The notes beneath the pieces are model-generated. The model was not told the origin of the DNA. It was given only the letters and a program-made list of their open reading frames with translations, and made no database searches. Below are positions 34,658 to 42,667 of a DNA stretch of 48,255 bases, piece by piece. The position numbers and the translations under genes are program-made. Numbering within the stretch: the stretch's first letter is position 1; each line of letters begins with the position of its first letter. The stretch comes from an uncultured Porphyromonadaceae bacterium (GTDB lineage: Bacteria; Bacteroidota; Bacteroidia; Bacteroidales; Muribaculaceae). The DNA lies in assembly GCA_947575235.1 (NCBI GenBank), contig CANPMT010000013.1, forward strand, positions 1-48,255, given 5' to 3'.

Positions 34658-35914
34658 TTATACCCACGTAAAAATGAGGTAGCCTCCGGCAGGCAATATA
34701 TAAGTGGCTTTTGTGGTGGTAAGCAAGCTCTTGACCATTTTCCCCTGAAGAACGTACACACGGTATATTTTCCAATATTTGGAAAATTCAAGGGTTATAG
34801 ACTGCGTGTTATACACGTCATGATTCACTATCACCAGATAATCTGTACCTTTGGTATTGAGATGCGACACCAATACACCCTCAGATTGAGATGTGAGTTT
34901 CCTTACCGGGCCAATTGCACTCTGAAGCATTGAGGTGCCTGTATATTGGGTGCTTCCTGTATGTCGCACCATTACCGGCTCAGTCTCGAAGAACACACTG
35001 TTCAGGGCTTTAATATCAGTATTTACCTGTTGCACATAGTTCCATGTGGCAGTTTTGTTCCCGGCCCTGTCTATAGGGGCCAATGAGAAGGTATGGTCGG
35101 AATTGTCCGGATCTTGCCGGTATCTGTCATATATTATACCCTGCGCTCCATAAGCCAAGGCACTGAATGCAGCAAACCGCATCTGCGCGACTGTCGGAGC
35201 GGGTGTTGACCCTCCGTTTGACTTCACATATGCCTGACATCTCACGAAAGCCCAGAATGGCCTTCCCGAGTAAAGGGCAAGTAACGAGTATATTTCCATA
35301 TCAAGGAAAAACTGGTCGTAACCTTTCTGTACGGTTCCGTTTGCCAACACATACAGAAAGTCCCATGAGTATGGGAAGAAAGAGGGTTGGATGACCGTCT
35401 GGAACTGCTCGATATAATCTTTATATGAGCCATCCTCCACCTGAGCTGCCGATGCACTTCCTTGAAGCCCGATATATATGATGTGCCCGCTTCCGGATGA
35501 TTGTTCAGCAGGAGCAGTGACCGGGTCGAAAGAAGAGATCCAGTCATACGCTTTCTTCATGTCTCCGGTCGAAGAAAGCTGTCCCAATACTGTCTGTCCG
35601 GTAAGGAACCATCCCCCTAAATAAGGATTGTTCTTATATTTCTCGACATACCATTTGCATTCAGCTTCCGAACGTCGCAGACTGACATGCCCTAAGAAGG
35701 GATATATGCCATACTTCCCACAGTTGGAGAGGGTGCTGTCAACCTGTGTTATGGTAACAGTCAATTGTGTGGAATTGAAACCACATTCAGCCATGGTCTT
35801 ACAGTAGTCGTCAGCCAGACCTTGGTCTTCGATATTCGGACTCCAGGCAAGTATGGTGATTGCTCCTGGAGTAGGTGACTTATAATCTTTGTTGATTGGA
35901 TTGATATAAGACAT
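34658..35914 (-). CDS. A3: short TIM-barrel GH-like protein lacking the acid/base motif (module III)
   Basis: 418 residues from ATG 35914 (MSYINPINKDYKSPTPGAIT); an ATG 33 bp earlier only adds an AT-encoded extension not found in A1 or A2. No signal peptide. Like A1 and A2 it reads GGWFLTGQTVLGQL in place of the DEP motif and QPSFFPYSW in place of SYDLYP, while RPFWAFVRCQAYVKSNGG and MRFAAFSALAYGAQGIIYDRY are unchanged. Conservation of these substitutions in three diverged copies argues that they were selected, not random decay. First gene of the leftward module, followed by B3. Confidence 0.65.
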   Translation of the reverse strand: MSYINPINKDYKSPTPGAITILAWSPNIEDQGLADDYCKTMAECGFNSTQLTVTITQVDSTLSNCGKYGIYPFLGHVSLRRSEAECKWYVEKYKNNPYLGGWFLTGQTVLGQLSSTGDMKKAYDWISSFDPVTAPAEQSSGSGHIIYIGLQGSASAAQVEDGSYKDYIEQFQTVIQPSFFPYSWDFLYVLANGTVQKGYDQFFLDMEIYSLLALYSGRPFWAFVRCQAYVKSNGGSTPAPTVAQMRFAAFSALAYGAQGIIYDRYRQDPDNSDHTFSLAPIDRAGNKTATWNYVQQVNTDIKALNSVFFETEPVMVRHTGSTQYTGTSMLQSAIGPVRKLTSQSEGVLVSHLNTKGTDYLVIVNHDVYNTQSITLEFSKYWKIYRVYVLQGKMVKSLLTTTKATYILPAGGYLIFTWV

Positions 35915-36193
35915 TTTTACATTATATTTATAGTTTTTAATTAACACTTACTCACACACCTAAGATATATCATATATAACATTGGATTTTGTTTTATGTG
36001 CTCCATATTCATATATTGATTTTGATTATTACTTCCTTCTTAACAATGCCATTGTTTTTTTAGTTCCAAGAATTAGCGATTATTTGCTATAATTCACAAC
36101 CTCTTGTAATCCTTTTATGTTATTATAATGTTATAGGTCTATAATGTGAATTATCCTGATCCTCAGTAACAATTATCTTTAATAAAATAATTT

Positions 36194-36748
36194 ATGGAAA
36201 AACAGACAATTCGAACCGATTCAACGGACGATGACAAGTTTACCCCTCTGAATCATCTCTATCATTCCCCATCCCCGGGTGCCATAACCCTCATGGCTCT
36301 CGGCACGAATATTGACAACCAAGGGTTGTCGGATGAGTTTTGCGCCCAATTAGCCGATTGCGGTTTCAATTCGGCAGCCCTCACTGTGACAATGTCGGAT
36401 ATTACATCCACACTGAATAACTGCGGCAAATACGGCATACATCCTGTTATAGGTCACAGCCAACTCACACAGTCAGAAACAACCTGCAAAAGTTTCGTGT
36501 AGTGGACGTATCAGGAACGGAATAATAACGAAAAATTTACGGCATTTGACGCTCTCTTCAACCGTAACAAGGAGAAGTCGCCGGCATGGTATTACGCAAA
36601 GGCTATCAAATGTATACGTCTATATCCAAACCAGTTTTATTTGCATAGCCCATTAATAAACAAGACATCTTCTATTTTGAACATACCTCCTCTATTATCT
36701 CTGAGAAGGTCTGTATGCCGACAGGGTATTTGATTTTTCTTTCCATTT
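36194..36748 (+). pseudogene. A4: remnant of an A-type gene with a large internal deletion
   Basis: Residues 1-102 are intact in outline (MEKQTIRTDSTDDDKFTPLN, then HSPSPGAITLMALG, DCGFNSAALTVTMSDITSTL, KYGIHPVIGHSQL, CKSFV). At 36500-36502 a TAG follows, and the next codons in the same frame read WTYQERNNNEKFTAFDALFN with SPAWYYAKAIK, which match the family after the VYWTY core. About 160-170 residues in between are gone. A trace of the C-terminus (MPTGYLIFLS) lies near 36715-36744 in another frame. WTYxxR is B-like, so the copy is either an old ancestor-like form or an A/B hybrid. Confidence 0.8.
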
Positions 36749-36783
36749 CCGGTTCTTTCCGCAAAGTTAATGATTTGTCATTA

Positions 36784-37398
36784 TCAAGCTTTTACAAGTT
36801 TTAGGTCAAAATACATTATTCTGCTTTTCAAAGATTCATTTTCCGGTATATCAAACACAGCCCGTTCATTTTGTTCACTCTTGTATAACGGCTTGAAACC
36901 ATTTTTAGCATAATAATGGAGTGTGAGGTCTGTATTATATGCATCCACCAGAAGATATCTGCATATCCCCATACCATTCTCATTAGCACACAGGACTTTA
37001 ATAGTCTGCATCAATTGACTGCCAATATTTAAGCCTTTTCCTTGATAATGTTTGTTTACACCTAATCTGCCAATCAGCATCGCCGGATAACTACGATGGT
37101 GCTTTTTGTATGGTATTTTCCTTTGTAGTGAATTTCTTGACGAACTATCAAGTGTATAGGACTTGATACCATCGTAGGAGAAAGTGGCTACGGCAACTAT
37201 TTCCTTATCATTGTTTTTGTTTATCCAACAAAATGCCCTACATAAGAGTTCTTCTTGATAAAGAAATACTTGTCGGGCAAAGAAAGAATCCAATTCTTCA
37301 TCCCCACAACTAAAGGGGAAGCAATATTCTGCCACTTCCTTTGTATATGGACTCATGATGGTGTCATCGTCGATAATGAATCCGGCCATATCTGTCAT
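36784..37398 (-). CDS. TacT-like GNAT acetyltransferase, probable toxin
   Basis: 204 residues from ATG 37398 (MTDMAGFIIDDDTIMSPYTK). This start overlaps the TGA of the preceding small gene as ATGA, which decides it over upstream ATGs. YCFPFSCGDEELDSFFARQV is the typical TacT N-terminal motif, followed by IGRLGVNKHYQGKGLNIGSQ, the acetyl-CoA pyrophosphate loop, and a C-terminal LHYYAKNGFKPL. TacT enzymes acetylate aminoacyl-tRNA and stop translation. With its partner it forms a type II toxin-antitoxin pair. A non-toxin GNAT role remains possible but less likely given the gene pair. Confidence 0.8.
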   Translation of the reverse strand: MTDMAGFIIDDDTIMSPYTKEVAEYCFPFSCGDEELDSFFARQVFLYQEELLCRAFCWINKNNDKEIVAVATFSYDGIKSYTLDSSSRNSLQRKIPYKKHHRSYPAMLIGRLGVNKHYQGKGLNIGSQLMQTIKVLCANENGMGICRYLLVDAYNTDLTLHYYAKNGFKPLYKSEQNERAVFDIPENESLKSRIMYFDLKLVKA

Positions 37399-37574
37399 TG
37401 ATTTTTCGGAGGGAAAACAACACGTTTGCATTCTTCCCACATTGCAGCTACTTTCTTACGTTTCTCTTCTGAAATCATAGGAGTGGGAAGCTTTCCATTG
37501 CGGTCAGCCTCTGCGTTAAATCTTTCAGCATCTTCACCCCAAAGAATAGGTGTGGATTTTATTGTCATTGCCAT
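37395..37574 (-). CDS. small antitoxin-like partner of the GNAT toxin
   Basis: 59 residues: starts MAMTIKSTPILWGEDAERFN, continues with NGKLPTPMISEEKRKKV, then an AAMWEECKRVVF helix. The frame overlaps the GNAT start by 4 bp (ATGA). A near-start ATG two codons in is also possible. Small acidic/helical proteins of this shape sit upstream of GNAT toxins in Bacteroidales, and are taken as antitoxins. It lacks the RHH motif of classical TacA. A TACCTTTG box at 37609-37602 (exact -7 pattern) gives it a promoter. Function inferred from context. Confidence 0.72.
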   Translation of the reverse strand: MAMTIKSTPILWGEDAERFNAEADRNGKLPTPMISEEKRKKVAAMWEECKRVVFPPKNQ

Positions 37575-37638
37575 AATCTTATCTGCTTTGCTATTAGATT
37601 ACAAAGGTACAACAAATTTTCGATTTATATGTATATTG

Positions 37639-37683
37639 AGGTATTTAATAGTGTGTTATCTGATAACCCACTATTAAATACCT
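37639..37683. terminator. terminator beyond the SDR gene
   Basis: AGGTATTTAATAGTG (37639-37653) pairs perfectly with 37669-37683, and GTTATC (37655-37660) with GATAAC (37662-37667), forming a nearly continuous 21-bp hairpin. It lies 26 bp past the SDR stop and separates the SDR gene from the toxin pair promoter. Confidence 0.8.
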
Positions 37684-37708
37684 TTCTTTGGAGACCATTT
37701 CAGTCTTC

Positions 37709-38512
37709 TCAATCGTTATGACCTTCCTCTTTGGATTCTCTGACTTGGGCGGCTACGGTGGGCAACGGGGTGTCGGGGTCGGAGATCTTGATGCGTATCC
37801 GGGTCCAGATGGCGTTCGGGATGAGTCGCCAGGCTCCTACAAGGAGGTTCCAGCGCCAGTCAATCACGGCCACGCGCTGCTTGCGCACTATCGCCCGGAG
37901 TATGCCGGGAAGCACGTGCCCTACGGTCATCTCCATCGGGAATTTACGGTCGGACGGCACCAGCGGAGTGCGCACCCACCCGGGCCGGATGTCGGTGAAG
38001 GTGATGTCGGCCCCCTCGGCATGACTGAGCTGCTCCAAGGCGTCGAGATACCATTGGCCGAAACGTTTGGTGGAGGAGTAGGCGGAAAGCCGGCCTATCC
38101 CTTTGGTGCCGGCCACTGAGGTGATGGCGGCTATCTGCCCCTTGCGGTTGTTGTCGCGGAAGTAGCGGTAAGCGCAGCAGATCATCCGTGCGAACCCGGC
38201 GGCGTTGGTGTTGATAATCTCCACCTCTCTCTCGGGGTCGAGATAGAGGTTCTCGTAGCCGATTCCGGCCACATGGAAGTAGATGTCCATACCTCCCAAC
38301 ATATCTATGAGGGTGGCGAGCCGTTGGCTGGCGTCGGGTTTGGTGACATCGATGCTCATGTATTCTACATATCGCGGATAGCGCTCCTTGAGCTCCTCCA
38401 TCGATTTTGTATGACGGGCGGCTATACCCACTTTCACTCCTCCGGCGGCCAGGGCCTCGGCCACCGCGTAGCCCATCCCTGAGGATGCGCCCATTATCAC
38501 AACTTTCTTCAT
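37709..38512 (-). CDS. SDR-family NAD(P)-dependent oxidoreductase
   Basis: 267 residues, GC-rich like the backbone. A Rossmann fold begins with IMGASSGMGYAVAEAL (TGxxxGxG variant, residues 6-21); the catalytic triad is Ser132 (AITSVAG), Tyr145 and Lys149 (SAYSSTKRF); NTNAAG replaces the usual NNAG neighbour. The C-terminal 50 residues include a hydrophobic, tryptophan-rich segment (DWRWNLLVGAWRLIPNAIW) that may bind membranes. Substrate unknown. Its upstream region and first codons are duplicated about 2 kb away, next to the AAA ATPase gene. Confidence 0.88.
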   Translation of the reverse strand: MKKVVIMGASSGMGYAVAEALAAGGVKVGIAARHTKSMEELKERYPRYVEYMSIDVTKPDASQRLATLIDMLGGMDIYFHVAGIGYENLYLDPEREVEIINTNAAGFARMICCAYRYFRDNNRKGQIAAITSVAGTKGIGRLSAYSSTKRFGQWYLDALEQLSHAEGADITFTDIRPGWVRTPLVPSDRKFPMEMTVGHVLPGILRAIVRKQRVAVIDWRWNLLVGAWRLIPNAIWTRIRIKISDPDTPLPTVAAQVRESKEEGHND

Positions 38513-38548
38513 CTTTATATAATTTATTGTTACTCCCGGGTGTTATAT
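38500..38548. repeat. left copy of the direct repeat flanking the RloAB cassette
   Basis: 49 bp identical to 40524-40572. It contains the first codons of the SDR gene (MKKV) and its leader. After a 23-25-bp insertion with the small hairpin AGTTG/CAACT, a second shared block GTAATAACAACTACCCT (38574-38590) continues the similarity to the right copy. Confidence 0.95.
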
Positions 38549-38667
38549 GAAGTTGTATAAGCAACTCTTATAGGTAATAACAACTACCCTCTTTCTAAAG
38601 TTACAAATCACTTCCCCTCTTATCAGATAAAAAGAAAGTCAGAGGCTGTCAAAAGCTCGCACCTCGA

Positions 38668-39252
38668 TCAAGATTCGGATGTCAATAAATTAAAAAGCTT
38701 ATAAAGATTACTATAGGATTCCCCCTCGTCACTTATTGATGTGGCATTGCTGATTGCTGTAGCAAGACGGTTAAAAGCGTTCAAATCCGCCACCCATTGT
38801 TCTTTTGACAGGAAGGATTGATGTTTGCTAAAATTGGGAATATGACGACGCAATATACCGATTACTTCTTCGGAAGTGGAGAAGTATCTGTTGGTGTTCA
38901 TGAAATGAAGTAGAAACCAAAATTCTATAGATGGCATGCTGTCGCAAAGTATTACATTCGGATTACCGGAGTACTTGCGTTGCATTATCTCATATTTTAT
39001 TTTTTCAGCCGGTTTGGTACGGGTGACATCAGCATCAAACACACACACCGCAATTCCATCATCAGCAAGAACGCGTTCAATCTGTTTCTGCATCTCATCA
39101 AAAGACTGTTCCGTGAAATTTCTTGGCTTACAAATGTATTTATAAGCCTTCAATCGTTTGAGATGTGTAAAATAAAAACGTTCGGTCGCACCTTCCCCAA
39201 TTATGGTGATGGTGGGATTCTTTATTTTACGTTCCTTGATTTTTCTTGCCAT
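38668..39252 (-). CDS. RloB-like Toprim-fold protein, effector of an AbiL/RloAB-type defence pair
   Basis: 194 residues. TITIIGEGATERFYFTHL supplies Glu20/Glu24 and CVFDADVTR supplies Asp73/Asp75, the acidic pairs of RloB/Toprim-type nucleases. The SIEFWFLLHF segment is another RloB hallmark. The AAA ATPase gene lies 18 bp upstream on the same strand. In AbiL, PARIS-like and OLD-like systems an ATPase senses infection and a Toprim protein acts as nuclease effector, often causing abortive infection. Length is typical of RloB. Phage specificity unknown. Confidence 0.85.
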   Translation of the reverse strand: MARKIKERKIKNPTITIIGEGATERFYFTHLKRLKAYKYICKPRNFTEQSFDEMQKQIERVLADDGIAVCVFDADVTRTKPAEKIKYEIMQRKYSGNPNVILCDSMPSIEFWFLLHFMNTNRYFSTSEEVIGILRRHIPNFSKHQSFLSKEQWVADLNAFNRLATAISNATSISDEGESYSNLYKLFNLLTSES

Positions 39253-39270
39253 ACCTTCCGATTGTGTTTT

Positions 39271-40452
39271 TTATAAGACATTGGGAAGCGCACCGAATTG
39301 ACCGTTCATGTAGGCTCTGTGAATTGATGACAATTTATTGAGTCCTTTGAAATCAACCAACGAGAATAAAGTGGTGTTACCGTCTTTCCCTTTCTCTGTG
39401 AACCATACGGAATCTTTTCCAAATATATCGTCTATATCTTTCAGAATTGGATCGTAGTGCGTTGAAACTAAAAGCTGAGACTGATTGTCAGAAGTATTGA
39501 TGAACTTTGTAAGAATATACTCCATCAGATTGGGATGCATCGACACCTCAAGTTCATCGATACACATAAATGCCTGCCGTTTAAGCTGGGTATAAATCAA
39601 CGATTCAAGTTCTACCATACGTTTTGTTCCGGAACTCTGGCATGACTCGGGAAGAAGATAATTAACTGTGCCTTCCTCATTCTCAACAGTATGGCCGAAA
39701 AGCGCCGCCATCCTCTGGATTTTAATATCCGATATATTGAAATCAGCCTCCTGTGCAAATTGAAGAAGGTATTCACGGAAATCCGCACTGTCGGCTAAAA
39801 GTCGTTTGGTGTCTTGTGACAGGGCTGAGAGGGTACCGCTCTGGAGAGGGAGCATACGGGTGTCAATCCATCTGCGCATATTATCAAGATATGGCACCGA
39901 CACATTAACTTTCTTCAACACTGCAAGCACCGACATATTCCGAAGACAGTTCATTGTCATTACCTCAATTTCTGCAAGTGACAATCTGACAATCTCAGGA
40001 TTAAAGGACAGCTTGGACACACCGTTGACATCTTCCCGGCTGAATACCATGGTTGGTTCAGATGTGAGATATACTGACAGTGACTCCTCGCAAACTTTTT
40101 CAAGATTAACTGACAGCTGATACCGGTATCTTATACCGTCAATGTAGACCTTCACATCAAATTCTGTATCATAGGACAGTGCATCCGAACGCATCAGGAA
40201 GGGCTGGACATCAGTTCCATCATCATTCGTAGCAGGCACCTGACTCCAGAATTTACGTAAAAATTCCATAGCCTCCAGTAAGTTAGACTTTCCGCTTGCA
40301 TTCGCTCCGAGCACTACAGCAAAACGAAGCAATCTTACACCATCCGGCATTAAGATTGTACTGTTATAACGGTCAGGCTTTGATGGCTCAAAGCTTATTT
40401 CCGCATCATCGCGAAACGACTTAAAGTTCTTTATCCTAAGTTCCTGTAACAT
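39271..40452 (-). CDS. AAA/SMC-like ATPase, partner of RloB in an AbiL/RloAB-type defence pair
   Basis: 393 residues from ATG 40452 (MLQELRIKNFKSFRDDAEIS), the normal start for this family. An ATG at 40536 is in frame but its first codons (MKKV) are copied from the SDR gene by the flanking repeat. Walker A is VVLGANASGKSNLLEAM (residues 47-63), the ABC-like signature lies in ESCQSSGTKRMVELES, Walker B in CIDELEVSMHP, and the switch histidine in LLVSTHYDPIL. Probably the sensor of the pair. Because translation can start at the borrowed MKKV codons, a 28-residue N-terminal extension may really be made. Confidence 0.87.
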   Translation of the reverse strand: MLQELRIKNFKSFRDDAEISFEPSKPDRYNSTILMPDGVRLLRFAVVLGANASGKSNLLEAMEFLRKFWSQVPATNDDGTDVQPFLMRSDALSYDTEFDVKVYIDGIRYRYQLSVNLEKVCEESLSVYLTSEPTMVFSREDVNGVSKLSFNPEIVRLSLAEIEVMTMNCLRNMSVLAVLKKVNVSVPYLDNMRRWIDTRMLPLQSGTLSALSQDTKRLLADSADFREYLLQFAQEADFNISDIKIQRMAALFGHTVENEEGTVNYLLPESCQSSGTKRMVELESLIYTQLKRQAFMCIDELEVSMHPNLMEYILTKFINTSDNQSQLLVSTHYDPILKDIDDIFGKDSVWFTEKGKDGNTTLFSLVDFKGLNKLSSIHRAYMNGQFGALPNVL

Positions 40453-40523
40453 ACGGGCATAATTTGATGCTTCAAAGTTAACCATAAATTCCGTCTTTGG
40501 CAAGTCAAGCGAGAGTTTAACCT

Positions 40524-40572
40524 CAACTTTCTTCATCTTTATATAATTTATTGTTACTCCCGGGTGTTATAT
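40524..40572. repeat. right copy of the direct repeat flanking the RloAB cassette
   Basis: Identical over 49 bp to 38500-38548 and in the same orientation; a second block, 40574-40590, matches 38574-38590. It is fused in frame to the 5' end of the ATPase gene. Between the two copies lies exactly the two-gene defence operon. Confidence 0.95.
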
Positions 40573-40593
40573 AGTAATAACAACTACCCTATC

Positions 40594-40641
40594 TCTAATG
40601 TTAAACCATGTCTGCATTCTAAAGTTAAACTATGTCTGCAT
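40594..40641 (+). repeat. 24-bp tandem duplication over the fbp start codon
   Basis: Unit 1 (40594-40617) and unit 2 (40618-40641) differ at two of 24 positions. Each holds ATGTCTGCAT. The first ATG (40608) reads Met-Ser-Ala-Phe-stop; the second (40632) is the real fbp start. Confidence 0.9.
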
Positions 40642-42611
40642 TTACACCCGCCAAAATCGAGGCTGACCGCCGTGTGCTGGAACTCCTCTCGCAGAATTTC
40701 CCTGACGCCTCGGCTGCCGCCACGGAGATCATTAACCTGGAGGCTATCCTTAACCTCCCGAAGGGCACGGAGCATTTCATCGCCGATATCCACGGCGAGG
40801 CGGAGGCGTTCCGCCATATCCTGAAGAATGCCTCGGGCAATATCAAACGTAAGGTGAGGGAGATTTTCTCCACAAGCCTGCGTGAGGAGGATATAAGGCA
40901 ACTCTGCACCCTCATTTATTACCCCTCGCATAAGCTGGCCCTGCTCCGGCAGTCGGAGCGCGACCCGGATAATTTCTACCAGATTACGCTGCATCAGCTT
41001 ATAAAGGTGCTCCAGGCGGTCTCGTCGAAGTATACCCGCTCGAAGGTGCGTAAGAATCTCCCGAAGGAGTTCGCCTATATCATCGAGGAATTGCTGCATG
41101 AATCACCTTCGGAGGAGAATAAACAGCCTTATTATAACCGGATTATCGAGACTATCATCTCTACGGGCCAGGCTGAGAATTTCATCTGCGCGATATGCAA
41201 CGTGATTCAGCGGCTGAGTATCGACCAGCTGCACCTGTTAGGGGATATCTATGACCGTGGCGACGGCGCCCACACGGTGCTCGACACGCTGCTGACGTAT
41301 AAGAATTTCGATATACAGTGGGGGAACCATGACGTGCTCTGGATGGGGGCGGCTTGCGGTAATGAGTGCTCGGTGGCTAACGTGCTGCGCGTCTCGCTCA
41401 GATATGGCAACATGACTACCCTTGAGGATGGGTATGGAATCAATCTCGTGCCTCTGGCCACTTTCGCCATGGAGACGTATAAGGATGACGACTGCGAGAT
41501 CTTCATGCCGAAGGGGATGGCGGCGGAGGACCCTCTCACGGATAAGAACCGGCGCCTGATTGCGAAGATGCATAAGGCTATATCGATAATCCAGTTCAAG
41601 CTGGAGGGGGATATGTTCGCCCGGCATCCGGAGTGGGGGATGGAGGACCGGCGGCTGCTGCATTGCATTGATTATGAGAAGGGGACGGTGACCCTGGAGG
41701 GGAAGTCTTATCCCTTGCGCGACACGAATTTCCCGACCATAGACCCGGCCGACCCTTACCGGCTCTCGGAGGAGGAGAGGATGCTGATGGATAAGCTGAC
41801 GCATTCTTTCTCGGTGAGCGACAAGCTGAAACGGCATACGGGGATCTTCTATTCGCATGGAAGCCTCTTCGCGGTGTGCAACTCTAACCTGCTTTTCCAT
41901 GCCTCTATCCCTCTGGAGGAGGATGGCTCGCTTAAAATGGTGACGGTGAACGGCACCCCTTACAAGGGGAGAGAGCTGCTGCAGCAGATCGAGCTTTACA
42001 TGCGCTCGGCCCTGAATTCGGACACGCCGCCGCAGGAGAGGAGGGATGCGGTGGATTATTTCCTGTATATGTGGTGCGGGCCTGACTCGCCGCTCTTCGA
42101 CAAGCGGAAGATGGCCACTTTCGAACGATATTTCATCGCCGACAAGAGCACGCATCATGAGGCCAAGGGATGGTATTACCATCTGCGGGACGACGAGCAG
42201 GTGTGCGACCGTATCCTCGATGAGTTCGGGGTGACGGGTGAGCACCGGCATATCATCAACGGCCATGTGCCGGTGAAGGTGGGTGACGGTGAGAATCCGG
42301 TGAAGGCTAACGGCAAACTGATGGTGATTGACGGCGGTTTCTCGAAGGCTTACCATGACACAACGGGTATCGCCGGATATACTTTAGTGTATCACAGCCG
42401 TGGATTCGAGCTTGTGCAGCATGAGCCTTTCACTTCGGCTGAGGAGGCTGTGCATAACGGCACTGACATCATCTCGATCAACCGTCTCGTGGAGCTGAAC
42501 TCGCATCGGGTGCGGGTGCGCGACACTGACCGGGGTAAGGAGCTCTCGGCGCAGATCGAGGAGCTGCGTGAGCTGCTATATGCCTACCGGCACGGTCTTA
42601 TAAGACGATAA
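40632..42611 (+). CDS. fbp: fructose-1,6-bisphosphatase, class III
   Basis: 659 residues, the normal length of the class III enzyme first known from Firmicutes and common in Bacteroidota. It hydrolyses fructose 1,6-bisphosphate to fructose 6-phosphate in gluconeogenesis. Metallophosphatase motifs are visible: FIADIHGEAEAF (residues about 48-59), LGDIYDRGDGAHTVLD, WGNHDVLWMGAACG, later IFYSHGSLF and HIINGHVPVK. Start 40632 is chosen because the upstream copy of the start region (40608) stops after four codons. Counterpart of the aldolase at the left window edge in the same pathway. The C-terminus converges with prfB over a shared terminator. Confidence 0.96.
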   Translation: MSAFTPAKIEADRRVLELLSQNFPDASAAATEIINLEAILNLPKGTEHFIADIHGEAEAFRHILKNASGNIKRKVREIFSTSLREEDIRQLCTLIYYPSHKLALLRQSERDPDNFYQITLHQLIKVLQAVSSKYTRSKVRKNLPKEFAYIIEELLHESPSEENKQPYYNRIIETIISTGQAENFICAICNVIQRLSIDQLHLLGDIYDRGDGAHTVLDTLLTYKNFDIQWGNHDVLWMGAACGNECSVANVLRVSLRYGNMTTLEDGYGINLVPLATFAMETYKDDDCEIFMPKGMAAEDPLTDKNRRLIAKMHKAISIIQFKLEGDMFARHPEWGMEDRRLLHCIDYEKGTVTLEGKSYPLRDTNFPTIDPADPYRLSEEERMLMDKLTHSFSVSDKLKRHTGIFYSHGSLFAVCNSNLLFHASIPLEEDGSLKMVTVNGTPYKGRELLQQIELYMRSALNSDTPPQERRDAVDYFLYMWCGPDSPLFDKRKMATFERYFIADKSTHHEAKGWYYHLRDDEQVCDRILDEFGVTGEHRHIINGHVPVKVGDGENPVKANGKLMVIDGGFSKAYHDTTGIAGYTLVYHSRGFELVQHEPFTSAEEAVHNGTDIISINRLVELNSHRVRVRDTDRGKELSAQIEELRELLYAYRHGLIRR

Positions 42612-42665
42612 CAGGATACAAGAAGCCCCGCGAACCGATGGTCCGCGGGGCTTCCTGTATCCTGT
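42611..42665. terminator. bidirectional terminator between fbp and prfB
   Basis: 42611-42632 pairs with 42644-42665 (22 bp, one mismatch) around an 11-nt loop. It begins at the last base of the fbp stop and ends 2 bp before the prfB stop, so it serves both convergent genes. Confidence 0.9.
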
Positions 42666-42667
42666 CA

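Noticed and set aside
41238..42356. 372-codon minus-strand frame inside fbp
   Set aside because: Arg/His/Leu-rich translation without motifs, fully antisense to a class III fructose-bisphosphatase.
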